This document shows positions 10,077 through 19,773 of a stretch of DNA of 64,000 nucleotides, piece by piece. Position 1 is the first letter of the stretch; the number at the start of each line of letters is the position of its first letter. The notes beneath the pieces were generated by a model. It was not told the DNA's origin and made no database searches. It saw only the letters and a program-made list of their open reading frames with translations. The DNA comes from Anaerolineae bacterium. Its GTDB lineage: Bacteria > Chloroflexota > Anaerolineae > Aggregatilineales > J027. The DNA lies in the NCBI GenBank assembly GCA_008933735.1, contig WBUL01000001.1:402057-466056 (forward strand), given 5' to 3'. A program made the translations under genes and the position numbers.

Positions 10077-11529
10077 AGTTGGAATATCCCACCCACTCCA
10101 GAAACAGGTCATCGAATTGTACACCGGCGGCATCTTCCAGAATGGATTGCAAATCAAACGGGGTCGCAATTCGGTAGCGGTAGCTTTCCAGATAATTCTG
10201 GATGGCGGCGGCGAAGTTTTCCTGCCCCATCGCCACCGAAAGCACATGGAAAAAATAAGCGCCTTTGCCATAGACAATGCTGGAATAAGAAACATCATTA
10301 TAATCAGACGGGGCGAAGCCGATTTTCATCGCGCCTGCGTCACCCTCAAATTCCCGGTAACGTCCCTGCTCAGTCCGGATGGCGGTGTTATAGCCATCTT
10401 CGCCCGCCACATGACGCCAATACACTGCTACTGAATATTCGGTCAGCGCTTCATCCAGCCAGGGGTAAAGCGTCTGATCATTGCCGACCATGCTGTACCA
10501 CCATTGATGGGCGACTTCGTGCACGGTCACAATCTGGAAATACGGGTCGCTCAGCCGCCAAATATCATCCGCCACCACGATCAAGCCCGGATACTCAATC
10601 CCGCCTGCGCTGGTGTAGGTTTCGACAAGATCCAGTTCTTTATAGACGTATGCACCGTAGGCATTGGTAAAAGCGGCCATCGAATCCAGGACCCACTGCA
10701 TCGCCAGTTCCGCGCTGTTTTCCTTACCTGGAAGATAATGAACATTCACCTGAATGTCATCAAAGACGCTGGAAAGGGTTTCATACTGAGCGCTCGCCAT
10801 GATTGAAAAATCTCGCATCAACGGTGCGGCATATCGCAGCGTGACCATGCCGCCACTTTCTGTCTGTTCGATCAATGAACCGGAGGTGATGACTTTGAGG
10901 TACGAAGGTGCGGTCAGGGTCACATCAAAGTTAGCGGTTTCGCTGAACACAGCATCACCACGTGGATGCCGCACTTCGCGCCACCACCCTGTGGAGGGGT
11001 TATAGACGGACAAAAGCGGCAGCGCACTGGCAAGGGCAAGTTCAGTTTCCAGATAACTGAATTGATTATACAGATGCTGTTCGCCATGAAAGACTACTGC
11101 CGCATAATCCATTAAAAGCGAGAGTTTTTCCCCAGGTAGTAATGGCTGCGGCAGGGGAATCGTCACAATGGAGCCGGTCTCATCGGAAATCCCATTGACT
11201 GAAACCCCATTGACAGTCACATTGCTGACGGCTGCCTGCCCCCCAAAGGACTCCAGGTTTGCATACAGACGAAAGACCAGTGCTTCCAGCGCGTCTGGGG
11301 TAGTATTGGTATAAGTCAAATCCAGCGTGCCAGTTAATTTTGCTTGGGTAAAATCCGGAATCAACGCTAGGTGAAAGATATACTGCGGCACCTCAGCAAA
11401 ATCGGCCACATCCGCCATAAAGGCCGGACGCATCCCCTGGCTGAAAAAATCATTTCCCGAAGCATCCGTCTGAGCGAGTGACAACGGGGCGGAGATAAAA
11501 AGAATCAGGAACAGCAAAACTTTCCACAT
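10075..11529 (-). CDS. Exported M1-family zinc metallopeptidase
   Basis: The 484-residue product begins with a typical signal peptide (MWKVLLFLILF...). It then has the gluzincin motif HEVAHQWW followed, 18 residues after the second His, by the third zinc ligand Glu in LDEALTEY: the HExxH-x18-E pattern of M1 aminopeptidases. A GGIEYPG segment takes the place of the GAMEN substrate-binding motif. It probably trims peptides outside the cell or at the membrane. It starts three bases after the FHA gene and lies in the same direction as a peptide-type ABC importer, so external peptide breakdown coupled to uptake is a reasonable inference. The product is shorter than full aminopeptidase N and lacks the long C-terminal helical domain. 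Confidence 0.88.
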   Translation of the reverse strand: MWKVLLFLILFISAPLSLAQTDASGNDFFSQGMRPAFMADVADFAEVPQYIFHLALIPDFTQAKLTGTLDLTYTNTTPDALEALVFRLYANLESFGGQAAVSNVTVNGVSVNGISDETGSIVTIPLPQPLLPGEKLSLLMDYAAVVFHGEQHLYNQFSYLETELALASALPLLSVYNPSTGWWREVRHPRGDAVFSETANFDVTLTAPSYLKVITSGSLIEQTESGGMVTLRYAAPLMRDFSIMASAQYETLSSVFDDIQVNVHYLPGKENSAELAMQWVLDSMAAFTNAYGAYVYKELDLVETYTSAGGIEYPGLIVVADDIWRLSDPYFQIVTVHEVAHQWWYSMVGNDQTLYPWLDEALTEYSVAVYWRHVAGEDGYNTAIRTEQGRYREFEGDAGAMKIGFAPSDYNDVSYSSIVYGKGAYFFHVLSVAMGQENFAAAIQNYLESYRYRIATPFDLQSILEDAAGVQFDDLFLEWVGYSN

Positions 11530-11532
11530 GAT

Positions 11533-13581
11533 TTACTGCCCTGACGGTGTTGGTGTCATTTGCGGACGGGGGGTCGAAGACGGACGGCGAGTGCGTGTAG
11601 CAGTCGGCGGTTCAGTAGTCGCTGTTTGTGTCAGCGTGGGTGTGCTGGTGGGCAGCAGCGTCGGTGTGGGGGGCACATTCGCCGCAACATTTAACTGTTC
11701 TGGCCTAAAACCCTCGCATTGAAAATCTGCAATCCGCACCCACGCGGGTTGTCCTTCGTAAACGATTTGCAGCCAGGTGTTTTCCTGATTCCGCACGATT
11801 GGGTTTATGACGGTTCCGATGTCGGTAAAAACCCCAACGGAGTCATAGTTGATATTGGGACCGGTATAGATTTTGCCTTCCGGATTGGAAAGCAGGCAGC
11901 GCGGCTCAACAACAGCAATCGCCAATGTGCGGCTGTTTTCTGTATTGTCCTGCCCCATCACGCGCAGTGTTACACTGACCGGGCCTGCGGGGAAGATCAT
12001 ATAACGGCTGAGGCCAGAACCAGATGGTTTAACAGCTTCAATATCAGGCAGTTCCTTGCTCTGCAAGAAGATTTGCGGCTGTCCGTTCACCTCAGCCATC
12101 CCTCTCACATTCCATACAAAATCGACAGGTTGAGTAACATTCTGAATCAACGTGGTCGGGTTTGAACTAAATTCAGCAATGGCAGGTTTAACACTGACCG
12201 AAAGAACCTCGCTTTGCATTCCACCTGTATTCTCAACATTCAAGGTAATGTCATAACGCCCGGTGGTCTGAAGCAGGAGTTGATAGGCGGACGCTGATGG
12301 ATCATCAACAGTGATGGTCTGGGGAGACTGACCAGGACGGACATGGGTAATGGTCACATTCCGCACATCCTGAACCTCCCAGGTCAATTGGACAGGTTCA
12401 CCCAACACAACTTCTGACTGGCTGGCCGTAAACGCCAGAATAGCGGGAACCACCTGATTTTCGGCATTGTCTTCATCCCCGCCACCTAACAAAAAGGCAA
12501 CCAGCACCACCAGTCCAATGGCTGCGATGGCAACCAGCGGTACGGCTAAGGTCGCTGCCCAGGATGGCAGCAGTGGTTTGGCAAAATATCGTCCGGGAAC
12601 GGCTGCCTGAAAAGATGATGCATCGTGCGAAAGGGCTATAATATCATATTTGTATTCATGGGCTTTGCCGATAAGTGTGCCTTTAAGGGGTGTGACCCTG
12701 CCTTCAATGGTCTGACGTTCCCCGCCCTGCAACGTGACAACACGCGGGCTTACAACACAATTCAGGCTGCCTGTGGGATCAACACCCCGAAAGCTCACGG
12801 TTAAGGGCGCATTTCCCTGATTATGCACATATAACTTGAACGGTTCTTTTCCCTGGATGATCTCCGTTGCCATGACCATCCCAAAGCCGCCAAACGCCCC
12901 TACCTTCAATTGTGACTCGATATGCAGATCACTTTCGGAATGGTCGAGGGTTTCAATTGTCACTGAAAGAGGATAATGACCCGGTTTGGTATCGCTGCGA
13001 CGAAGCGGCTTAAAACTGGCAACGACTTCTGTCTGTGCGCCACTTGCCAGTTGGATTTCAGTACGGTCAAGGCGCAGCCATTCACGCGGCACACCCTGAA
13101 TCTGAATCCTGTAACGCTGGGTATCATTGGACACATTCTCCAGGATAAGGGCCGCTTTGACATCTGCCCCCGGCACGGCAACCATGTCCGGCCCGGTAAA
13201 ATGCACCATCACATATTCGTTTTCGAGGTCAACAATGTTGTCTGCCGCTTCTGTTGGAACGGTATCTTCCAGGGAGTCAAAAACACGAACAACCATACGC
13301 ACGTCGGCAATCTGAATTTCCTCTCCGCCGCGCAGCACCCGTCTTTCGCCAGGTTTCATCCGAAGGCTGTCCACATACACCCCATTGACAGACTCCAGAT
13401 CTTCCAGCACCACCTGGTTGTTTTCGGCACGAATGGTGACGTGATAACGCGAAACCCCCTTGCGATCCAGCACTAAGTCATTGCCGGACTGTCGCCCAAT
13501 GGCAACAGCTTCCTTGGCGAGCACAAAACTTTCTACTGGTCCCTCGGGCCAATAAATCTCCAGGCGACCATATGGTGACAT
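11533..13581 (-). CDS. FHA-domain membrane protein with external Ig-like and SH3-like parts
   Basis: The 682-residue product has an N-terminal FHA domain (about residues 22-95). Its phosphothreonine-binding pattern is clear: GRQSGNDL, VSRYH and NGVYV. Two beta-rich segments follow, then a membrane segment at about 345-368. An Ig/PKD-like segment, an SH3-like domain (about 575-640) and a short Thr/Pro tail end it. FHA domains bind phosphothreonine peptides, so this is a candidate partner for Ser/Thr kinases such as those encoded at 2351-7788. Topology is ambiguous: with one clear membrane segment the FHA part should be cytoplasmic and the SH3 part outside. It sits between the permease gene and the peptidase gene. 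The 69-base gap upstream holds AT-rich promoter-like sequence, so it may have its own promoter. Confidence 0.88.
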   Translation of the reverse strand: MSPYGRLEIYWPEGPVESFVLAKEAVAIGRQSGNDLVLDRKGVSRYHVTIRAENNQVVLEDLESVNGVYVDSLRMKPGERRVLRGGEEIQIADVRMVVRVFDSLEDTVPTEAADNIVDLENEYVMVHFTGPDMVAVPGADVKAALILENVSNDTQRYRIQIQGVPREWLRLDRTEIQLASGAQTEVVASFKPLRRSDTKPGHYPLSVTIETLDHSESDLHIESQLKVGAFGGFGMVMATEIIQGKEPFKLYVHNQGNAPLTVSFRGVDPTGSLNCVVSPRVVTLQGGERQTIEGRVTPLKGTLIGKAHEYKYDIIALSHDASSFQAAVPGRYFAKPLLPSWAATLAVPLVAIAAIGLVVLVAFLLGGGDEDNAENQVVPAILAFTASQSEVVLGEPVQLTWEVQDVRNVTITHVRPGQSPQTITVDDPSASAYQLLLQTTGRYDITLNVENTGGMQSEVLSVSVKPAIAEFSSNPTTLIQNVTQPVDFVWNVRGMAEVNGQPQIFLQSKELPDIEAVKPSGSGLSRYMIFPAGPVSVTLRVMGQDNTENSRTLAIAVVEPRCLLSNPEGKIYTGPNINYDSVGVFTDIGTVINPIVRNQENTWLQIVYEGQPAWVRIADFQCEGFRPEQLNVAANVPPTPTLLPTSTPTLTQTATTEPPTATRTRRPSSTPRPQMTPTPSGQ
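11545..11675 (-). repeat. Thr/Pro-rich C-terminal tail coding repeat
   Basis: The end of the FHA gene codes for Thr-Pro-Thr-rich sequence after the SH3-like module. No domain follows it, so it is a tail rather than a spacer. Confidence 0.6.
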
Positions 13582-13650
13582 AAGCGCTACCTTTTGGCAG
13601 GGTTCTATTTTATTTTGATTCTAACCACACAGGGGAAAACCACAAGCAAC

Positions 13651-14976
13651 TTAATCAAACCGGATACGAGGATCAAGCCAGGTGTACAGAATGTCCACCA
13701 GCAGATTCCCCAAAATAAGGATCGTGGAGAAGAAAATAGTTACCCCCATGATCGTCGTGTAATCACGCCCCTGTACCGCATCGATAAAAGTTGCCCCCAT
13801 GCCAGGGATAGAAAAAATGAGTTCAATCACAAAACTGCCGGAGACAATACCTGCCAGCAGTGGCCCTACCGCTGTGACGACTGGAATAAGTGCATTTTTG
13901 AGGGCGTGGATATACAGCACTCGGCGCTCTTTTAACCCCTTTGAACGTGCGGTGCGGATGTAATCTTCACTCAGCACTTGCAGTAGTGTCGCACGGGTCA
14001 AACGAGCTATCCCGGCACTCATACCCGTACCAATTGTCAGGACAGGGAGCGCCAGCGCTTTGGCATAATTAAATAACTGGCTGAAATAGGCATCAAAATC
14101 ACCGTCCAGCAGTGTGGCATTGATAAAATTCGGATCAAGCGGATTATCCTGCTTCCAGATCAGGGGATCCGCCACAGGGACGAGTTTCAAATTGACCGCA
14201 AAAATGATAATTAGAATCGGCCCCAACACAATTGCCGGAACAGACTGACCAAACACAGCAAAAAACGTAGCGGAATAATCCACCAGCGTATTGTGATACA
14301 CCGCCGCGATCACACCGAGGGGAATTCCTAAGAGAAACCCAACAAAGGTTGAAAAGATGCCGAGCTGCATGGAAACAGGCACCCGGTCTTTAATGATGTC
14401 CGTCACCTGCTTGTTCTGCCGCACAAAGTTCTCAGCCAATGACGGGCCGAAATCCAACCGTACAACATTGCTCATATACTGCCAGAATTGGGAATCCAAT
14501 GGGTCAATGACCCAGCCCTCCCGAACTTCAGTACGGATATTCGACTGGTCACCACCCAGCACAATACAACGTTCCCGGCGAGAAATCAGCGCCCAGCCGG
14601 GTTCCACCCGCTGCCCAACGCAGTTGTTCGCCCCATTGTCGATCAGTTTATACTCACCATACAGCTTAATCCCCGCGTTTTTTGGTTCGTCAAAAACTCT
14701 GGTTTCAAAACCGGTGTCAGAGTGCCCCTTCACGCTGACCGTTTGCCCTTGAGCAATTTCTGAACCGGCACCATCACTCGGCAAATTAAAAAACACGGGT
14801 TTGTTGAGACCAAACCGCTGTTCAAGCTGGGCACGAATATGGGCAGGCTGGCGGCGGTTGCCAGAAGTATCAAATGGGCCACCAGGCATGGCATGGGAAA
14901 GGCCAAACGTGACCACCAGAATCGCAAACAATACGGGGATACTCAGCAGAACACGCCGTATAATGTACTTTCGCAA
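13651..14976 (-). CDS. Peptide/nickel-type ABC transporter permease (DppB/OppB family) with enlarged outer loop
   Basis: The 441-residue product is a binding-protein-dependent transport permease of the DppB type. It has an N-terminal membrane segment with IRRVLLSIPVLFAI, and the family's coupling-loop region is seen in EDYIRTARSKGLKERRVLYIHALKNAL. The usual length is about 310-340 residues. The excess is mainly a roughly 100-residue insertion (about 63-160) in the first extracytoplasmic loop, holding Cys119 and Cys137. It starts at TTG directly after the TAG stop of the lipoprotein gene. It should pair with the DppC-type permease at 16436 and the two ATPases at 17599 and 18577. Confidence 0.92.
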   Translation of the reverse strand: MRKYIIRRVLLSIPVLFAILVVTFGLSHAMPGGPFDTSGNRRQPAHIRAQLEQRFGLNKPVFFNLPSDGAGSEIAQGQTVSVKGHSDTGFETRVFDEPKNAGIKLYGEYKLIDNGANNCVGQRVEPGWALISRRERCIVLGGDQSNIRTEVREGWVIDPLDSQFWQYMSNVVRLDFGPSLAENFVRQNKQVTDIIKDRVPVSMQLGIFSTFVGFLLGIPLGVIAAVYHNTLVDYSATFFAVFGQSVPAIVLGPILIIIFAVNLKLVPVADPLIWKQDNPLDPNFINATLLDGDFDAYFSQLFNYAKALALPVLTIGTGMSAGIARLTRATLLQVLSEDYIRTARSKGLKERRVLYIHALKNALIPVVTAVGPLLAGIVSGSFVIELIFSIPGMGATFIDAVQGRDYTTIMGVTIFFSTILILGNLLVDILYTWLDPRIRFD

Positions 14977-16431
14977 CTATTCTACCCCCAGCCGATCCTG
15001 CTTAATCCAACCTTCAACCATGCTGTTTTCTTTGCCGAGACAGGAAATCCGGTAAAAAATCCCCGATACCTGAAGGAACGAATTTCGCAGATAGCCAACA
15101 TCCAGAATTTCAGCGGGCACAGGCTCTGCACTCAACACATCGTAATTGCATTCACCTGAGATCACACTGGTGCCGCCAGACGGCCCTTCAATATCCTTGA
15201 TTTCTCTTGAGAGATAGATTCCGCGCTGGTTGAAGCCAATCACCGCGGATTCACCAAGCAGTACCATATCCCCAATCGCATATTCTGCGGGGCCGTAAAT
15301 AAATTCACGGGACAACCAGCCTTCAACCTCGCCACATCGAACCCGTACATAGAGTCCCCCACCCACCCCGACAATTTCATCAATCCGGGTCAAGGTTCCG
15401 TCCACACAAGTACCTGCCTCATTTTCGGCGGTCAGAGGAGAAGGTTCAGAGGTCAGGCTGACGGTAAGGTTGGCTTCCTGCGGGACTTCTTCTGTTGCAG
15501 AGGTTTGTTCAGCTAATGATTGTACAGGTGCAATGATCAGAATCAAATCATCAGGTGCAAACACCAGCGGCCCTACCAGCAGATTTTGATTGACCCATCC
15601 GGTGTTTTCGCCGCATTGAATCTCATAAAATAGTTCATTCTGGATGCGCTGGACAGGCGTTTCAGTAATCAGGACTCGTTCGCCAGCAGGACAGACCGCT
15701 CCTGTTTCGCTGCCACCTGCTTCCAGAGTGAGTTCAATCTGACCAGCATCGGCAGGAACAAGTCCCGCTTCTCCATTGCGAAAACGCACCGGGCCAAACA
15801 GCTTATCAGGAGTTGTCCAGCCAACGTTTGGAGCGACCGGATTAAACGGACTGGCGCATCGAATCTTGTAATACAATTCGCCCGTCGAAAATCCGGTGAT
15901 TGCAATCACATCAACAATATCGTTGATTTTACAGTCGTATTGTGGCCTGAAATTATTATCCGAATCATAAGGAGGATCGGCAGCTTCAACCTTAAATGAA
16001 CCAAAACTCGCTCCACTTTCCAGAGTCAAGGCGCGTTCATTTACCTGGATCGTAACAGGGCCCAGAATACCTTCTTCGCGCACCCAACCCACCAATCGAT
16101 TGCAATCCACCAATTGATAGATTGTGCCATCATCCAGATTAATCCCTGTATAGAGAATACGAAGTGGGGTATCCTGTGTGCAGGGCACCCGGTTATTCAC
16201 ATTGACAGGTTCAGGATAGGTTGTCAAGTCGGCCCGGATGCCGAGTTCACTGACCGTCTTAGGGAGCCAGGCAATATCCCCGACCTGAAAGCGCGACGCT
16301 CCGGCGGGGGGTGGAGGCAAAGGCGTGACAGTCGGTGGCGCAGGAGTGAGTTCGTTAGGCCAGAGGGGACTGTCCGAATAACAGGCCAGACTGACCAACG
16401 CAAGCATCAGCAGGACAAATCGGAGTCGCAT
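14977..16431 (-). CDS. Lipoprotein with five tandem SH3-like Cys-paired modules
   Basis: I chose the ATG at 16431 because it gives a clean lipoprotein signal (MRLRFVLLMLALVSLAC, lipobox Cys17) and lies just after the DppC stop. An upstream ATG at 16485 would add 18 unlikely residues inside DppC. The 484-residue product has a short Pro-rich linker and then five related modules of about 70-90 residues. Each has a Cys in the first strand and a second Cys followed by a GW-V/L or VGW motif, and the first four then read L-x-G-P or Y-G-P. The pattern resembles bacterial SH3 domains. Its place between the two permease genes suggests that it works with the transporter at the outer membrane face, perhaps as a receptor or wall anchor. 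That is inferred; it is not a classical SBP_bac_5 binding protein. Confidence 0.85.
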   Translation of the reverse strand: MRLRFVLLMLALVSLACYSDSPLWPNELTPAPPTVTPLPPPPAGASRFQVGDIAWLPKTVSELGIRADLTTYPEPVNVNNRVPCTQDTPLRILYTGINLDDGTIYQLVDCNRLVGWVREEGILGPVTIQVNERALTLESGASFGSFKVEAADPPYDSDNNFRPQYDCKINDIVDVIAITGFSTGELYYKIRCASPFNPVAPNVGWTTPDKLFGPVRFRNGEAGLVPADAGQIELTLEAGGSETGAVCPAGERVLITETPVQRIQNELFYEIQCGENTGWVNQNLLVGPLVFAPDDLILIIAPVQSLAEQTSATEEVPQEANLTVSLTSEPSPLTAENEAGTCVDGTLTRIDEIVGVGGGLYVRVRCGEVEGWLSREFIYGPAEYAIGDMVLLGESAVIGFNQRGIYLSREIKDIEGPSGGTSVISGECNYDVLSAEPVPAEILDVGYLRNSFLQVSGIFYRISCLGKENSMVEGWIKQDRLGVE

Positions 16432-16435
16432 CGGG

Positions 16436-17566
16436 CTATCGTGTCCCCCGCAGTCGTGGATCGAAGGCATCGCGCAACCCGTCACCGAAAAAATTGAATG
16501 CCAGAGTCAGTGTCGCTAAAGCCACACCTGGTACAATCCAGATATACTGATTCGAATTAAACCCCCCAATATCACGCGGTAAACTGATCATTGCGCCCCA
16601 ACTGGGGGTTCCAGTCGCTACTCCCAGACCGATAAAACTGAGGAAAGCTTCCGCAAAAATATAGCCGGGGATTGCCAGGGTTTCTGCCACTAACAGCGGC
16701 CCGATGATATTTGGCAGCAGATGAACAAAAATAATACGACGGTCACCAGCGCCAATCGCCCGTGCCGCGTCAACAAATTCAAACTCTCGGTAGGCCAGAA
16801 TTTGTCCCCGTGTGAGGCGTGCCATACCAATCCAGCTTAGCAAACCGAGTGCGATAAACAGAAACAGGAGACCACCCATCGAGGCATTCAAATCCAGCAG
16901 GAAACCAACAATCCCTTCTTTTTCCTGATACTCGCGCTGTATTGCCCGGAAAAATACCGACATCAGAATGATGATGACCAACCCCGGCAGACCGTAAAGA
17001 AAATCAATAAAGCGCATCATAAGATTATCGATCCAGCCGCCATAATAACCAGCAATAAGCCCATACAGCAGACCGATCACCAGACTCACACTCGACCCAA
17101 CAAAAGCGACGGCCATCGAGACCTGCGACCCGTAGACGGCCTGAGTCAGCCAGTCCTGCCCATTTTGCCCAGAGCCCAGCACAAAACACCACTGGCGATC
17201 TGGCGGCGGTTGCTCAGCCCCTGCACAGCGGTCAGGGTAACGAGCACGATCTTCCGGGGAAATCAGTTCGCACCACTCAGCGGTTGACGTTAACCCGTCG
17301 CGGGCACAGGTTCCAGGATCAGCAAAAGGATCCACGTAGGGCAGCCCCTGGGCATTGACGGTATGGACAGATTTGTAACCGCTTTTTTCGTCAATCAGGC
17401 CTACCTGTGTCCACAGACTCGCGGTCAGTGCAAGCAGGATAAAGCTCAAAATAACAACCAACCCCACGACCGCAAGGCGATTTCTGCGGAACAACCGCAC
17501 GGCCTCGCGGAGTGGGGAGATGGTAGGTTTTTCTTCATTCAGGATAAGCGGCTTGGCGTCTTCCAT
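16436..17566 (-). CDS. Peptide/nickel-type ABC transporter permease (DppC/OppC family) with four-Cys outer loop
   Basis: The 376-residue product is a DppC-type permease: an N-terminal membrane segment after FRRNRLAVVGL, the SGQNGQDWLTQAVYGS segment equivalent to the family's GTDxxGRDxxSR, and the coupling region EFVDAARAIGAGDRRIIFVH. Between the first membrane segment and that conserved block lies an insertion of about 45 residues with Cys87, Cys99, Cys114 and Cys127, on the outside of the membrane. This is unusual for the family. It belongs to the importer operon with the ATPases upstream and the lipoprotein and DppB-type permease downstream. Confidence 0.92.
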   Translation of the reverse strand: MEDAKPLILNEEKPTISPLREAVRLFRRNRLAVVGLVVILSFILLALTASLWTQVGLIDEKSGYKSVHTVNAQGLPYVDPFADPGTCARDGLTSTAEWCELISPEDRARYPDRCAGAEQPPPDRQWCFVLGSGQNGQDWLTQAVYGSQVSMAVAFVGSSVSLVIGLLYGLIAGYYGGWIDNLMMRFIDFLYGLPGLVIIILMSVFFRAIQREYQEKEGIVGFLLDLNASMGGLLFLFIALGLLSWIGMARLTRGQILAYREFEFVDAARAIGAGDRRIIFVHLLPNIIGPLLVAETLAIPGYIFAEAFLSFIGLGVATGTPSWGAMISLPRDIGGFNSNQYIWIVPGVALATLTLAFNFFGDGLRDAFDPRLRGTR

Positions 17567-17598
17567 TGGCGGTGTCAGATTTTAGCCAATCTTAGCGC

Positions 17599-18573
17599 TT
17601 ATCCCTGAACTCGCCCAACAATCTCGGCTACAAAATGTCCGGGCTTTTGTTCTTTCAATTCCAGAATATTGTTTTTGTCTCTGAAGTCAGCCAGCACCGA
17701 CGGGCGCTCCATCCGCTGGCGAACACGCTCGATTTCCGGATCAGGAATTGGCACAGCGGATAACAAAAGCTGAGTATAGGGGTGCAACGGGTTTTCATAA
17801 AGTTCGTCAGTGGGCGCTGTTTCCATGATGCGTCCCATGTACATTACCGCCACGCGGTTGCAAATGTGACGAATCATGCTCAGGTCGTGGGCGATGAATA
17901 AATAGGTCAGCCCCAATTCTTTCTGCAAATCCTGTAGCAGGTTCACTACCTGCGCCTGAATGGACACATCCAGCGCGGAAATGGGTTCATCGCACACAAT
18001 GAACGATGGATCAAGCGCAAGGGCACGGGCAATCCCGATACGCTGGCGCTGTCCACCAGAAAATTCATGCGGGTAGCGATTCACAAAATAGGGATTGAGC
18101 CCCACTTTTTCCAGCAAATAGGCAACTCGTTCCTGTCGCTCTTTATCCGAACCCACGTTATGCACAATCAGGGGCTCAGAGACGATGCGACCTACGTTCA
18201 TACGCGGATTCAAAGAGGCGTAGGGGTCTTGAAAAATCATCTGAATATCACGACGCATCTTCCGCATTTCAGCGCTGGGAAGTTTCGTCAGATCTTTGCC
18301 TTCAAAAATGACCTCGCCTGCGGTCGGTTTGTAAAGCTGCAAGATGGTACGCCCGGTCGTGCTTTTCCCACATCCGGATTCGCCCACCAGCCCCAGGGTC
18401 TCTCCGCGAAGCACTTCAAATGACACACCGTCAACCGCTTTCACTGCGTCAACCTGCCGCTGGAAAATGATACCTGATGTGATCGGGAAGTACTTTTTCA
18501 GGTTACGAACCTGGAGAATGGCATCTTTGCCATTGGCATTTTTTGTGGTGTTATCAACTGCTGGTGCTGTCAT
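17599..18573 (-). CDS. Peptide-type ABC importer ATPase (DppF/OppF family)
   Basis: The 324-residue product is a full ABC ATPase: Walker [10 protein letters not shown], signature [15 protein letters not shown], Walker B FIVCDEP and switch His in IAHDLSMI. The C-terminal oligopeptide/dipeptide extension ([16 protein letters not shown]) is typical of DppF/OppF. It starts three bases after the stop of the partner ATPase, and the two would form the heterodimeric motor of the importer. Confidence 0.95.
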   Translation of the reverse strand: MTAPAVDNTTKNANGKDAILQVRNLKKYFPITSGIIFQRQVDAVKAVDGVSFEVLRGETLGLVGESGCGKSTTGRTILQLYKPTAGEVIFEGKDLTKLPSAEMRKMRRDIQMIFQDPYASLNPRMNVGRIVSEPLIVHNVGSDKERQERVAYLLEKVGLNPYFVNRYPHEFSGGQRQRIGIARALALDPSFIVCDEPISALDVSIQAQVVNLLQDLQKELGLTYLFIAHDLSMIRHICNRVAVMYMGRIMETAPTDELYENPLHPYTQLLLSAVPIPDPEIERVRQRMERPSVLADFRDKNNILELKEQKPGHFVAEIVGRVQG

Positions 18574-18576
18574 GTT

Positions 18577-19590
18577 TTATACAGCCTCCTCATTTTGCTT
18601 GCGGACTTCGCGCAGGTCATACCACGCGGCTACGTAATGGTCAGGACTGCTGTCTTCAACGGGGCGCAAGGCCGGGCGTTCCTGCCAGCAGCGTTCCGTG
18701 GCATAGGGATTGCGCGGGGCAAAGGGATCGCGGTCGGGAAATTCGCGCATATCCGGTGGTGACCCTGGAATAGGTTCCAGGCGTTTGGATCCATGTTGTT
18801 TATCCAGACGCGGCAGCGAATTGAGCAGCCCCAGGGTATAAGCATGACGAGGATCCTTAAAGACCACATCCACCGGGCCCCGTTCGACAATCGTGCCAGC
18901 ATACATCACCTGGATGACATCAGCCAGACCTGCCACAACACCCAAGTCGTGGGTAATCCAGATCATCGCCATCCCAAGCTCGCGGCCTAACCGGCGCACC
19001 AGTTCAATGATTTCGGCCTGCACCGTTACATCCAGCGCTGTGGTTGGCTCATCCGCAATCAAAAGCTGTGGGTTGCACGAAAGCGCCATAGCGATCATGA
19101 TACGCTGACGCTGCCCACCAGAAAACTGATGCGGATAATCGTCCAGACGACGCTTCGGATCGGGAATCCCAACCATATCCAGCAGTTCCATCGCCCGGTT
19201 TCTGGCCTGGGAGCGGTTCATCCCAATGTGCAGTTCTAATGCTTCAGTAATCTGGCGGCCAATGGTGAGGACTGGATTCAGCGAAGTCATCGGGTCCTGG
19301 AAAATCATTGCAATTTCCGATCCCCGAATGAGACGCATTTCGTTCTTGGAGAGCTTCATCAAATCCCGCCCTCGGAAAATCACCTCACCGCTCTCAATCT
19401 TGCCGGGAGGAGAGGGGATGAGTCCCATGATGGCGAGGACATGAACGCTCTTGCCACTCCCACTCTCGCCGACCACGCCCAGCGTTTCCCCTTCTTTCAG
19501 GGTATAGCTTACGTCATTAACTGCGTAAACCGTCCCCTCCTGGGTATAGAAACGTACAACTAGATTCTTCACTTCCATTAAAGTGGTCAA
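18577..19590 (-). CDS. Peptide-type ABC importer ATPase (DppD/OppD family)
   Basis: The 337-residue product has Walker A GESGSGKSV, signature [15 protein letters not shown], Walker B LLIADEPTTALDV and the C-terminal DppD/OppD region with RNPYATERCWQERPAL. In many relatives this last region has several Cys for an iron-sulfur cluster; only one Cys is visible here. The start at 19590 is a TTG chosen because GAGGAG lies 8 bases upstream; an ATG four codons later has no such site. It is the first gene of the importer operon, with a good promoter at 19637-19665. Confidence 0.93.
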   Translation of the reverse strand: MTTLMEVKNLVVRFYTQEGTVYAVNDVSYTLKEGETLGVVGESGSGKSVHVLAIMGLIPSPPGKIESGEVIFRGRDLMKLSKNEMRLIRGSEIAMIFQDPMTSLNPVLTIGRQITEALELHIGMNRSQARNRAMELLDMVGIPDPKRRLDDYPHQFSGGQRQRIMIAMALSCNPQLLIADEPTTALDVTVQAEIIELVRRLGRELGMAMIWITHDLGVVAGLADVIQVMYAGTIVERGPVDVVFKDPRHAYTLGLLNSLPRLDKQHGSKRLEPIPGSPPDMREFPDRDPFAPRNPYATERCWQERPALRPVEDSSPDHYVAAWYDLREVRKQNEEAV

Positions 19591-19636
19591 GAGGTCGACT
19601 CCTCTATAAAAGCTAACTTATATAATAATCCCACGA

Positions 19637-19665
19637 ATTTTAGGCTATGTTTGGTCAGCTTGCAA
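19637..19665 (-). promoter_or_regulatory. Sigma-70-type promoter of the ABC importer operon
   Basis: On the minus strand TTGCAA (19660-19665) is separated by exactly 17 bases from TAAAAT (19637-19642). It lies about 50 bases upstream of the first ATPase gene. An imperfect palindrome around the ribosome-binding site (19598-19613) may fold over the start. Confidence 0.65.
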
Positions 19666-19773
19666 ACCTTATTTCAAATGAAGGTATGAAGGACTGATGA
19701 AGGTGGCGGCGTTTCATTGCCATAAGAGGTATGTGAATATGAAATCCATAGACTTCAATTAATTTTTGCAATA

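Noticed and set aside
9906..10670. 254-residue plus-strand open frame opposite the M1 peptidase
   Set aside because: Composition is unlike a protein (His/Pro/Ser/Arg-rich), and it crosses the terminator and two genuine genes.
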